A stretch of 16,169 bases of DNA from an uncultured Treponema sp. (GCA_938039145.1 CALHVG010000039.1:1-16169); one strand, 5' to 3'. Positions 1 to 7,576 are shown, numbered from the stretch's first letter. The notes: generated by a model from the sequence alone, not told the origin. Program-made: numbers and translations.

Positions 1-11
1 TTTTAGTTCTC

Positions 12-815
12 TTAGCATAAGTTTTCTCCCCATTTAAGTTTTTCTCTTAAAACATCATAATAATTTCTTGCTTCTGGAATAACAATCTTTAAACTTTCTG
101 TTGAATAACATATTTCAACTTTATCTTCAACTTTTATTTTATGATGAGTATGCCCATCTATATTTATAAAACCAACTTCACTTGGCTTTGAAATGATTAA
201 AACTATTTTAACATCACCTGATAAGATTATAGGTCTTGTATTCAAATTATGAGGTGCTATTGGTGTTATTAAAAATAGTTTTAATTCTGGAGTTATGATA
301 GGTCCACCAGCAGATAGAGAATAAGCTGTTGAACCTGTTGGCGTTGCAATAATTACTCCATCTCCTTTAAATTTCCCTAAAAATTTATCATCTATATAAA
401 TTTCAGAAGCTACTATATTCCTTTTTATAGTATCTCTTGTTAAAAATACCTCATTTAAAGCCTTATATCTCTTTTTTCCTATACTGACAGTTAAAAAATG
501 CCTTTCTTCAATATTAATTTTATCTTTTAAAATACTTTCAAATATTTCCTTGTATCTATCTTTTCTAATTTCTGTAAGGTAACCTAAAGTCCCAGAATTA
601 ATGGCAATTATTTTAACTTCTTTATTTTTTATATTTTTAAAACTTCTAAGTAGAGTTCCATCTCCACCTATTACCACTATATATTCAGCTTGTGATAAAT
701 TTTTATCATCTAAAATCTCAAATTTTTTTTTAGCTTTTAAATATTTTAAAAGTTCCTTATAGATTTTTATAGCATCTTCTTTATCTTTATTATAAATAAT
801 ATTTAACTTTATCAT
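12..815 (-). CDS. nadK: NAD kinase
   Basis: ATP-dependent NAD kinase (267 aa, usual length for the bacterial family) that phosphorylates NAD+ to NADP+ in the cytoplasm. Directly visible family motifs are GGDGT at residues 50-54, NSGTLGYLTE around 73-82, the NE pair at 121-122, the TGSTAYSLSAGGP block at 160-172, and the late DG pair at 220-221. The start is ATG at 815, preceded by AAGGAA at 823-828 with 7-nt spacing. The gene begins 18 nt after the stop of the LytM-like frame, so the two look co-transcribed. Composition is very AT-rich with AGA/TTA-type codons, unlike the genes beyond position 1350. I infer that it comes from a Fusobacterium-like genome and was joined to this contig by chimerism or, less likely, by transfer. 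Function is secure; origin is inferred. Confidence 0.93.
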   Translation of the reverse strand: MIKLNIIYNKDKEDAIKIYKELLKYLKAKKKFEILDDKNLSQAEYIVVIGGDGTLLRSFKNIKNKEVKIIAINSGTLGYLTEIRKDRYKEIFESILKDKINIEERHFLTVSIGKKRYKALNEVFLTRDTIKRNIVASEIYIDDKFLGKFKGDGVIIATPTGSTAYSLSAGGPIITPELKLFLITPIAPHNLNTRPIILSGDVKIVLIISKPSEVGFINIDGHTHHKIKVEDKVEICYSTESLKIVIPEARNYYDVLREKLKWGENLC

Positions 816-833
816 TTCCCTATTCCTTAAAAT

Positions 834-1340
834 TTAAAATGTTGGTATTGGGTCAATAGGTCTTAAATTTGCTCTTAATTCATAGTATAGATTAGGTTCT
901 TTATCACTGGATAATCCTAGTACTCCTATTGTTTGTCCTGCACTTACTCTTGAATTTAAACCTATCTTTATAGCAAGTAAATTTCCATATACTCCTATTA
1001 TTCCTCCACCATAGTCTATCATAACAACTTTACCTAAACCTTGGAATTTATCAGCATAGATAACAGTCCCTGCCTTAGATGCAACTACTGGATTTCCTAA
1101 CTTTCCTTTTATTTCTATACCATTACTTTCAACAACTCCTGCTTTTTTTTGTCCAAAATAAACAACAATTTGTCCATTCAATGGCTTAATTGTTTTTCCT
1201 ATTCTCTTATATGCTTCTGGATTACTTATCTTTGGCATATCTACAGTGGTTGTAGTAACCTTAGTTCCACCTCTACTGCTCTTACCTTTTCCTTTATCTT
1301 TATTTTTAGCAGCTTTTCTAGCATTTTCTTTTATGATTCT
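834..1340 (-). CDS. C-terminal part of an EnvC-like LytM/M23 protein
   Basis: This is the downstream part of the DnaA frame described separately, interpreted as the remnant of another gene. It starts with a charged segment resembling the end of a coiled coil (ENARKAAKNKDKGKGK), then a Thr-rich linker, then a LytM/M23 beta domain of roughly 115 residues ending in PIDPIPTF. The fold is recognisable from GIEIKGKLGNPVVASKAG, IDYGGGIIGVYGNL and LYYELR. Peptidase M23 normally has zinc ligands in HxGxD, HxxYxHL-type and HxH motifs. Here those positions read NGIEI, GVYGNL and LYYE, so the domain should be non-catalytic, like EnvC-type activators of amidases. The expected N-terminal signal peptide and coiled coil are absent. 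It is followed after 18 nt by nadK. The left boundary near 1340 is approximate. Confidence 0.65.
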   Translation of the reverse strand, partial: RIIKENARKAAKNKDKGKGKSSRGGTKVTTTTVDMPKISNPEAYKRIGKTIKPLNGQIVVYFGQKKAGVVESNGIEIKGKLGNPVVASKAGTVIYADKFQGLGKVVMIDYGGGIIGVYGNLLAIKIGLNSRVSAGQTIGVLGLSSDKEPNLYYELRANLRPIDPIPTF

Positions 1341-2702
1341 TTCAATCTCTTTTGTCTGTTTGTAGTTTGAATCGGTCTTTATTTTTTCTTCGACTTTTTC
1401 AACGGCGTGCATTATTGAAGAATGGTCTCTTCCTCCGAATTCATTTCCTAAATCAGTGTAAGTGTATTCTGTAAGCTGATGACATATGTAAAGTGCAATA
1501 TGTCTGGGATTTACGAATTTTTGCTGCCTTTTACTGCTTTTCATTTCTTCAACAGTGATGTTAAAATTCAAAGCAACGATTTTCATTATATTCTGTACGG
1601 AAATATTTCCCGTTCTTGGATTTGAATAAAAATCTTGCAGCTGTTCCTGCGCAATTTCCAATGTTATTTTCGAATCAAAAAATTCCGCATATCCGGTTAT
1701 TTTTGCTAATGCGGATTCCAAATCTCTTATGTTTGTTTCGATTATTTTTGCTATGTAATCTATTACTTCTTCCGGCAAAGTTTTTCTTTCGGATTCAAGT
1801 TTTTTGTAGATTATTGCTTTGCGAGTTTCGTAAGAAGGAAAATCCAAATTAAGACAGATTCCGGAACCCAACCGGCTTACAAGACGTTCCGCCATTTGTT
1901 CTATTTCTTTCAAAGGTCTATCGCAGGTAAATACCATTTGAGATTTTTTTTCTTTCAGTGCTTCGAATGTGTAAAAAAGTTCGTTCTGAATTCCGGATTT
2001 GTTTTGCAAAAAATGTATATCGTCCAACAAAAGAACATCCAGCTTTCTATATTTTGATTTAAAAGAATCTTGAGTCTTATTTAAAATCGACTGCGTGAAT
2101 TCGTTCAAAAACGATTCCGATTGTATGTAGCATATTTTTTTTTCAGGAAAAAGTTCATGAACTTTATTTCCGATTGCTTTCATAAGATGGGTTTTTCCTA
2201 ATCCGACTCCTCCGTAAAAAAGAACGGGATTTTTTTTAATTCCGGGATTTTGGGACACGGAAAGAGCTACATTGTAAGCGAATTTACTTTCGCTTCCGTC
2301 TCCGGCTATAAAATTTTCAAATGTAAGTTTTTCGTCAAAAAAATAATTTTTTGCCTGAGAAGGAACTGTAATTTTTTCCTGAGACGATGATGTTCTTTTC
2401 TCTTCAATATGGTTTTCATTATTTTCGTCGGGAGATTTATCGATGACCACACTTTCTATTTCTATGTTTTGTGCCGTGATTTTCTTTAAATAATTTTTTA
2501 AAGTGTCCACATATCCTTTTGAAATCATGGACTGCCACATGAATGTCGATGGAACGGAAACTTTTATTGTAAAATCATCGTCTTCGATATATTCCATGTT
2601 GAACCAAAGATTAAATTCATTTTCTCTTTTTTCTTTCTTGTAGTTGTCTTCTATTTGGGAAATAGCCAAATCCCAAAATTCTTTTAGATTATTTTTACCC
2701 AT
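834..2702 (-). CDS. dnaA: DnaA replication initiator joined in frame to a LytM-like tail (probable chimera)
   Basis: Chromosomal replication initiator, an AAA+ ATPase that binds DnaA boxes and opens oriC. Numbered from ATG at 2702: an N-terminal interaction domain (about 1-85, FW and WF pairs visible), a variable linker, Walker A GGVGLGKTH at 164-172, Walker B LLLDDIHFLQ at 224-233, a sensor-type CDRP near 260, the arginine-finger region RLVSRLGSG near 275, and a domain IV helix-turn-helix with GGRDHSSIMHA at 423-433. DnaA homology runs to about residue 450, which is nearly a full DnaA. No DnaA stop codon follows. The frame continues through a Lys-rich coiled segment into a LytM-like domain and ends at 834. 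The frame also opens upstream at a TTG (2741), but ATG 2702 starts at the usual DnaA N-terminus. DnaA identity is certain; the fusion is probably artefactual because composition changes abruptly at the junction. Confidence 0.85.
   Translation of the reverse strand: MGKNNLKEFWDLAISQIEDNYKKEKRENEFNLWFNMEYIEDDDFTIKVSVPSTFMWQSMISKGYVDTLKNYLKKITAQNIEIESVVIDKSPDENNENHIEEKRTSSSQEKITVPSQAKNYFFDEKLTFENFIAGDGSESKFAYNVALSVSQNPGIKKNPVLFYGGVGLGKTHLMKAIGNKVHELFPEKKICYIQSESFLNEFTQSILNKTQDSFKSKYRKLDVLLLDDIHFLQNKSGIQNELFYTFEALKEKKSQMVFTCDRPLKEIEQMAERLVSRLGSGICLNLDFPSYETRKAIIYKKLESERKTLPEEVIDYIAKIIETNIRDLESALAKITGYAEFFDSKITLEIAQEQLQDFYSNPRTGNISVQNIMKIVALNFNITVEEMKSSKRQQKFVNPRHIALYICHQLTEYTYTDLGNEFGGRDHSSIMHAVEKVEEKIKTDSNYKQTKEIERIIKENARKAAKNKDKGKGKSSRGGTKVTTTTVDMPKISNPEAYKRIGKTIKPLNGQIVVYFGQKKAGVVESNGIEIKGKLGNPVVASKAGTVIYADKFQGLGKVVMIDYGGGIIGVYGNLLAIKIGLNSRVSAGQTIGVLGLSSDKEPNLYYELRANLRPIDPIPTF
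1320..1365. other. Composition breakpoint / chimeric junction
   Basis: Between about 1320 and 1365 the sequence changes character within the continuous dnaA frame. To the right, minus-strand codons are mixed and include CGN arginine and GCG/GTC-type codons. To the left they become almost purely A/T-ending (AGA, GCT, AAA, ATT), and the encoded protein changes from DnaA domain IV to a LytM protein. The exact base cannot be fixed because the overlap is AT-rich and low in complexity. This is a direct observation of a breakpoint; its cause (assembly, amplification or real recombination) is inferred. Confidence 0.7.
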
Positions 2703-2711
2703 ATGGCTATG

Positions 2712-2741
2712 ATTATAGTCTGCCTTTACCTTTTTTTTCAA
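2712..2741 (-). promoter_or_regulatory. Candidate dnaA promoter, nearly leaderless
   Basis: On the minus strand TTGAAA (2736-2741) and a perfect TATAAT (2712-2717) are 18 bp apart. A transcript would start near 2705, only a few bases before the dnaA ATG at 2702. No Shine-Dalgarno sequence sits at normal distance upstream of that ATG. This fits a leaderless or near-leaderless dnaA mRNA, or else a promoter for an internal start. Prediction from consensus only. Confidence 0.4.
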
Positions 2742-2846
2742 TTATTCTATACTCGCTTGTATATTTTTGTTCTTATATAAAGCATTTTATTTTCTAAGAA
2801 AAAATAACGTTATAAATCAAAAAAATATAAAAATAAGGAAAGAATT
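2742..2846. promoter_or_regulatory. Divergent dnaA/gyrB intergenic region
   Basis: AT-rich spacer between the divergently transcribed dnaA and gyrB. It holds the gyrB ribosome binding site AAGGAAAG at 2835-2842, 4 nt before ATG 2847. No TTATCCACA-type DnaA box is present, so this spacer does not look like the main origin despite its position. Several TATAAA-like hexamers occur, but none has a well-spaced -35 partner that I would defend as the gyrB promoter. Confidence 0.5.
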
Positions 2847-4775
2847 ATGACTTCTGACTACGGTGCAAGTAATATTCAGGTTTTAAAAGGTCTTGAAGCC
2901 GTTCGAAAGCGTCCCGGAATGTATATCGGTTCTACAGGGCCGAGGGGGCTTCATCATCTTGTTTATGAAACTGTTGATAATTCCATAGACGAGGCGATGG
3001 CAGGATTTTGCGACCACATAATCGTTGCTTTGGAAAAAGATGATATAGTCCGAATTGAAGATAACGGCCGCGGAATTCCGGTTGATATTCATCCTACAGA
3101 AAAAATAAGCGCATTGGAACTTGTTCTTACTCGGCTTCATGCAGGCGGAAAATTCGACAAGGGTTCTTACAAAGTTTCGGGCGGTCTTCACGGAGTCGGA
3201 GTTTCTTGTGTAAACGCTCTTTCCGATTGGATGGAAGCTACCGTAAAACGGGATGGTCATGTTTATCGCCAAACCTATTCAAGAGGAATTCCAAAATCCA
3301 AAGTTGAAATAATAAAAGACACTGATGAGCATGGAACTACAATTCGATGGAAACCGGATTCTACTATTTTTACTGAAACCACAGTCCATGATTATGATGT
3401 TCTGAAAAAGCGTCTAAAAGAACTTGCGTTTTTGAACAGCGGAATAACGATTGTGTTCCGTGATGAAAGGCTTGAAACTCCAAAAGAAGAAATTCTCAAA
3501 TTTGAAGGTGGAATTACTCAATATGTCAAAGAAATGAATCAGGCAAAGCGGAGTAAATTTTATCTTCCTGCAGAACCGGTTTTCATAAGCGGCGAAAAAG
3601 ATGATGTTATAACCGAACTCGCTTTTCAATATAACGATGGATTTGATGAGAACATAAATACTTATGTAAATGACATAAATACTCGAGACGGAGGAACTCA
3701 TCTTGAAGGATTTAAATCCGCTCTTACATTCGTTTTAAATAAATTTCTTGATTCGAATGAAAAACTAAAGAAGCGCATCGATAAAGATGAAAAACTTACC
3801 GGCGACGATGTTCGGGCGGGAATTGTAGTTGTTCTTTCCATGAAAGTTCCTGAGCCGGAATTTGAAGGACAGACAAAAGAAAAGTTAGGAAATACTGAAG
3901 TCCGCACGATTGTCGATTCGCTTGTAAAAGAAAAACTCACGATATTTCTTGAACAGAATCCAAAGGTTCTGGAATCCATATTGGAAAAAGCGATTGCAGA
4001 AGCATCCGCCCGAATTGCCGCTCGAAAGGCAAAAGATGCAAGCCGAAAGAAAACCATGTCCGACGGATTCGGGCTTCCCGAAAAACTTTCGGATTGTTCT
4101 TTAAAAGATCCGGCTCAATGTGAGGTCTACATTGTTGAGGGAGATTCGGCAGGCGGTTCTGCAAAAAAGGGCAGAGACCCGAAAACTCAGGCAATTCTTC
4201 CGCTTTGGGGAAAAATGTTGAATGTTGAAAAAGTTCGTCCAGAAAAGGTAATGAACAATGACAAACTTGAACCAGTGATAGCATCTTTGGGAACCGGTTT
4301 TGGTCGGGATTTTAATATATCAAAACTTCGCTACCACAAAATAATAATAATGGCGGATGCCGATGTTGACGGTTCCCATATAAGAACGTTGTTGCTTACG
4401 TTTTTTTTCAGATATATGCCGCAACTTATCGAGAACGGATATGTGTATCTTGCAATGCCGCCGCTGTTTAAAGTCCAGGTGGGGAAAAAAGAGCCAATAT
4501 ATTGCTATTCCGAACAGGAACGTGATGACGCCTTGAATTCTTTGGGAAGCGACAGAGCAAAAGCGGATGTACAGCGTTATAAAGGTCTTGGTGAGATGGA
4601 TGGAAAACAGCTTTGGGAAACAACGATGGATCCTGCTCACAGGTATATGCGTGTTGTAACAATTCCGGATGCGATTGCGGCGGACAATATATTCAGTGTT
4701 TGTATGGGCGAAGATGTTGAGCCTAGACGACAATTTATAGAATCAAATTCAAGTTATGCGAACTTGGATATTTAA
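2847..4775 (+). CDS. gyrB: DNA gyrase subunit B
   Basis: ATPase subunit of type IIA topoisomerase; with GyrA it introduces negative supercoils into DNA using ATP. The 642-aa length matches GyrB forms without the long insertion found in some Gram-negative bacteria. Domains in order: GHKL ATPase with the Mg-binding Asn45 in ETVDNSIDEA, DNGRGIP at 72-78 and the ATP lid SGGLHGVGV at 111-119; transducer domain to about residue 390; TOPRIM with EGDSAGGSAKKG from Glu431 and the acidic DADVDGSH at 504-511; C-terminal tail with QRYKGLGEM at 576-584. The start codon has a good ribosome binding site 4 nt upstream. It is followed by gyrA after 15 nt, so the two form an operon producing A2B2 partners in equal amounts. 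It is divergent from dnaA. Gyrase versus topoisomerase IV is settled by linkage to dnaA and by the GyrA box region of its partner. Confidence 0.97.
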   Translation: MTSDYGASNIQVLKGLEAVRKRPGMYIGSTGPRGLHHLVYETVDNSIDEAMAGFCDHIIVALEKDDIVRIEDNGRGIPVDIHPTEKISALELVLTRLHAGGKFDKGSYKVSGGLHGVGVSCVNALSDWMEATVKRDGHVYRQTYSRGIPKSKVEIIKDTDEHGTTIRWKPDSTIFTETTVHDYDVLKKRLKELAFLNSGITIVFRDERLETPKEEILKFEGGITQYVKEMNQAKRSKFYLPAEPVFISGEKDDVITELAFQYNDGFDENINTYVNDINTRDGGTHLEGFKSALTFVLNKFLDSNEKLKKRIDKDEKLTGDDVRAGIVVVLSMKVPEPEFEGQTKEKLGNTEVRTIVDSLVKEKLTIFLEQNPKVLESILEKAIAEASARIAARKAKDASRKKTMSDGFGLPEKLSDCSLKDPAQCEVYIVEGDSAGGSAKKGRDPKTQAILPLWGKMLNVEKVRPEKVMNNDKLEPVIASLGTGFGRDFNISKLRYHKIIIMADADVDGSHIRTLLLTFFFRYMPQLIENGYVYLAMPPLFKVQVGKKEPIYCYSEQERDDALNSLGSDRAKADVQRYKGLGEMDGKQLWETTMDPAHRYMRVVTIPDAIAADNIFSVCMGEDVEPRRQFIESNSSYANLDI

Positions 4776-4790
4776 TTTTAGGAAAAAATA

Positions 4791-7301
4791 ATGTCAGAAG
4801 AAACAAGAACTCCCGAAGGTGGAACTTTAATAAAAATTCCTATCGAAGATGAAGTAAAAAAGGCATATATCGATTATTCGATGTCGGTAATTGTCCAGCG
4901 AGCTCTTCCTGATGTTCGGGACGGATTAAAACCCGTTCACCGAAGAATAATGTATGCCATGGATAGTCTTCATCTTTCCAGCGGAGGAAAGACGAAAAAA
5001 TGCGCTACGATAGTAGGTGAAGTGCTTGGTCATTATCATCCACATGGGGACGCTTCCGTTTACGATGCGCTTGTCCGCCTTGGTCAGGATTTTGCACAAA
5101 GATATACGACCGTAACTCCGCAAGGAAACTTCGGTACTATAGCAGGAGACCCCGCCGCTGCCTATCGATACACCGAAGCCAAGATGTCTAAAATCACGGA
5201 AGAAATGGTTTCTGACATTTCAAAAAATACCGTTGACATGGTTGCCAATTTTGACGATACCACAAAAGAACCTTCCGTTTTGCCGGGAGCATTTCCGTTC
5301 CTTCTTTGCAACGGAACGACAGGAATTGCCGTCGGTATGGCAACGAATATGCCTACACACAATCTTAGAGAAGTTGCGTCTGCCATCTGCGCCTATATCG
5401 ACAATACTGATATTTCGATAGATGACTTGATGAAGCATATAAAAGGACCGGATTTTCCTACGGGCGGAATAATTTATGGTCGGGAAGGAATAAAAAAAGC
5501 GTATAAAACCGGGCGAGGAAAAATAACGATTCGCTCAAAATTTTCGATTGAAACCGATAAACGTGGAAGAGAATCTATAATCTTTACGGAAGTTCCGTAT
5601 GGAATAAACACGACAAATATCATTCGTAGAATCAAAGAGCTTGTTCGTGACAAACAGATTGAGGGAATCGTTGGCGCAAACGACGAATCATCCGACAGGA
5701 CGGGAATGCGTCTTGTTGTTGATTTGAAGAAGGGTGCGATTACAAAACTTGTTTTGAACCAACTTTTTGCCAAAACGGATTTGCAGTCAAATTTTGGCGT
5801 CATAAATCTTGCTCTTGTCCCAAAAGAAAAAGAAGGAAGTCCAAGGTATGAGGAAAAAGACTATCTTACACTTCCGCAGACTTATCTAAAACCGGAAGTT
5901 CTTACCTTAAAACAATTAATAAGTCATTTTGTCAGCCACAGGGACGAAGTGATAACCCGGCGGACAATTTATGATTTGAAAGTCGCCAAGCACAAGATGC
6001 ATATCCTTGAGGCGTTGATAATTGCGATAAACAACATAGATGAGGTCATCAAAATCATAAAAGAAAGCCGCGATACAGAGGCGGCAAAACTTTCTCTTGA
6101 AAAACGCTTTGATTTTGATGATGAGCAGGCTCAGGCAATCGTTGATATGCAGCTCAAACGGCTTACGCATCTTCTGATTGAAGATTTGCAGAATCAAATA
6201 AAAGAACTTCAGGCTCTGATAGATTTCCTCCAGGGGCTTCTTGACGATCACGGAAAGATTTTAAAGACAATAAAGGACGAAACAATCGCCATTGCAGAAA
6301 AATACGGCGATGAGCGCAGAACTGATATTATTGCGGACGAAGTTGAAGAAATCAATGTAGAAGACATGATAAAAGAAGAAGATATGGTGGTCATGATTTC
6401 CAAACTGGGCTACATGAAGCGGGTTTCTGTCACTCAGTACAAAAAACAGGGACGCGGCGGAACCGGAAGCAACGGAACGTCGCTTGTAGAAGACGATTAC
6501 ATAAATCATATTTTTATAGGTTCTACACATGACAGAATCCTTTTTGTAACGAATATCGGAAAAGCGTTTTGGGTGAAGATTCATGAGATTCCCGAAACAT
6601 CCAAAAATTCTAGAGGAACAAATATAAAAAGTCTGATTGCAATCGGTGCAGACGAAGAGATTACCACAGTGGTTACGCTAAGAGAATTCCGGGAAGATTT
6701 ATATCTGTTCATGGCAACTGCAAGCGGAGTTGTAAAAAAGGTTCAGACCACGGAATTCAATAATGCAAAAACACGCGGCATAATCGGTCTTAAACTGAAA
6801 GAAGGCGATAAGCTTATAAGTTCAATTCCGACGGACGGGAAGTCAGAAATAATTCTTGTTACAAGAAGAGGAAAGGCACTTCGCTTCGCAGAAGATTCTG
6901 TCAGAGAAATGGGAAGGGCAAGTTGCGGAATAAAAGGAATAAAACTTTCCGAAGGAGACGAAGTTACCGGCGCAGTGACGGTTACCGCCGATGAATCCAT
7001 TCTTCTTCTCACCGAAAAAGGATATGGAAAACGAGCAAGATTTGAGGATTTTAATCCGCACGGTAGAGGAACAAGCGGACAGCGCATTTTTGGAAATATA
7101 GAATCTAGAGGAGAAATAATAGGGCTCCTTTCTGTCAAAGAAAAAGACGAGATAGTGTGCGTAACAAGTCAAGGAAAAACACTTCGTGTCATCGCAGATA
7201 CTATAAACGAGCAGGGAACGGCTTCTTGTGGTGTAAAGGTGGTAAAAATCAGTGAACCAGATTATTTAGTAGGAGTAGATAAAATTTCAGAAAACAGATA
7301 A
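4791..7301 (+). CDS. gyrA: DNA gyrase subunit A
   Basis: DNA breakage-reunion subunit of gyrase (836 aa). The winged-helix core holds the catalytic tyrosine, Tyr127, in AAAYRYTEAK. The quinolone-determining region is GEVLGHYHPHGDASVYDA at about 76-93, where the position equivalent to E. coli Ser83 is Ala88 and the Asp87 equivalent is Asp92. The coiled-coil arm covers roughly 370-500. The C-terminal six-bladed DNA-wrapping domain starts near 530, and its GyrA box reads QGRGGTG at 553-559 rather than the classical QRRGGKG. The start ATG follows TTAGGA at 4777-4782. It lies 15 nt after gyrB and is co-transcribed with it; no terminator separates them. Identity is certain. The effect of the altered GyrA box on wrapping strength is unknown. 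Confidence 0.97.
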   Translation: MSEETRTPEGGTLIKIPIEDEVKKAYIDYSMSVIVQRALPDVRDGLKPVHRRIMYAMDSLHLSSGGKTKKCATIVGEVLGHYHPHGDASVYDALVRLGQDFAQRYTTVTPQGNFGTIAGDPAAAYRYTEAKMSKITEEMVSDISKNTVDMVANFDDTTKEPSVLPGAFPFLLCNGTTGIAVGMATNMPTHNLREVASAICAYIDNTDISIDDLMKHIKGPDFPTGGIIYGREGIKKAYKTGRGKITIRSKFSIETDKRGRESIIFTEVPYGINTTNIIRRIKELVRDKQIEGIVGANDESSDRTGMRLVVDLKKGAITKLVLNQLFAKTDLQSNFGVINLALVPKEKEGSPRYEEKDYLTLPQTYLKPEVLTLKQLISHFVSHRDEVITRRTIYDLKVAKHKMHILEALIIAINNIDEVIKIIKESRDTEAAKLSLEKRFDFDDEQAQAIVDMQLKRLTHLLIEDLQNQIKELQALIDFLQGLLDDHGKILKTIKDETIAIAEKYGDERRTDIIADEVEEINVEDMIKEEDMVVMISKLGYMKRVSVTQYKKQGRGGTGSNGTSLVEDDYINHIFIGSTHDRILFVTNIGKAFWVKIHEIPETSKNSRGTNIKSLIAIGADEEITTVVTLREFREDLYLFMATASGVVKKVQTTEFNNAKTRGIIGLKLKEGDKLISSIPTDGKSEIILVTRRGKALRFAEDSVREMGRASCGIKGIKLSEGDEVTGAVTVTADESILLLTEKGYGKRARFEDFNPHGRGTSGQRIFGNIESRGEIIGLLSVKEKDEIVCVTSQGKTLRVIADTINEQGTASCGVKVVKISEPDYLVGVDKISENR

Positions 7302-7354
7302 TCGTTTGTATTATATAAAATTAAAATAAATTATAAAAAATACGATTTTTTTGA

Positions 7355-7382
7355 TGACAAAAATTTATTTTTTTTATATACT
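7355..7382 (+). promoter_or_regulatory. Candidate promoter downstream of gyrA
   Basis: TGACAA at 7355-7360 and TATACT at 7377-7382 are 16 bp apart. An alternative -35, TTGATG at 7351-7356, would leave a longer 20-bp spacer. A transcript would begin near 7389 and meet the terminator at 7427-7461. No gene starts in between, so this could drive a short RNA or be a chance match in AT-rich DNA. Confidence 0.3.
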
Positions 7383-7388
7383 ATCGTT

Positions 7389-7461
7389 CGTGGGATTATT
7401 TTAAGGAAACTTTATACATCAGGCAGAGTGGCGATTTGATTTTCAAATCGCCACTTTTTTA
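7389..7461 (+). ncRNA. Possible short RNA ending in the gyrA-distal terminator
   Basis: About 70 nt lie between a candidate promoter (-10 at 7377-7382) and a strong intrinsic terminator. The stretch contains AAGGAAAC but no ATG follows it in a useful place, and the GTG at 7428 opens a frame of only three codons. It therefore does not look coding. It may be an independent small RNA or simply the 3' untranslated region of the gyrBA message. I know no family to which it belongs. Confidence 0.25.
7427..7461 (+). terminator. Intrinsic terminator after gyrBA
   Basis: Perfect 13-bp stem: AGTGGCGATTTGA at 7427-7439 pairs with 7443-7455 around a 3-nt TTT loop, followed by a T run to 7460. The T run lies only on the plus-strand 3' side, so it terminates rightward transcription from gyrB-gyrA or from the putative short RNA, shielding the origin region from read-through. 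Confidence 0.92.
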
Positions 7462-7481
7462 TTTGTATTTTTAAATTCTTA

Positions 7482-7558
7482 TAGTTATCCACAATTTGAG
7501 CACAATTTGTGGATAACTAATATTGATTGCATAAAATAGCATTTAGCATTGTGGATAA
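7482..7558. other. Candidate oriC core: three consensus DnaA boxes
   Basis: Perfect TTATCCACA boxes lie at 7485-7493 (plus strand), 7508-7516 (minus) and 7550-7558 (minus). The first two sit in an inverted repeat with 17-nt arms at 7482-7498 and 7503-7519, one mismatch and a 4-nt spacer. Very AT-rich DNA suitable for unwinding follows. Three exact 9-mers within 74 bp is far above chance expectation. Consensus DnaA boxes near dnaA and gyrBA normally mark oriC. I see no clear tandem DnaA-trio array, only two TAGCAT-like steps just before the third box. Confidence 0.75.
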
Positions 7559-7562
7559 ATAA

Positions 7563-7576
7563 GTTTCATGTGAAAC
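7563..7576. other. parS-like site 1 (GTTTCATGTGAAAC)
   Basis: Matches the ParB/Spo0J binding palindrome core GTTTCACGTGAAAC except that the central CG is TG. It begins only 5 bp after the third DnaA box. It is the reverse complement of the sites at 8116 and 8366. Confidence 0.75.

Noticed and set aside
834..2702. DnaA-LytM as a novel biological system
   Set aside because: Abrupt change of composition and apparent taxon at the junction, and no export signal for the wall domain; a chimeric contig is the more economical explanation.
2742..2846. dnaA-gyrB spacer as the main oriC
   Set aside because: No TTATCCACA-type box and only 105 bp long; the box cluster after gyrA is far stronger, although an accessory role cannot be excluded.
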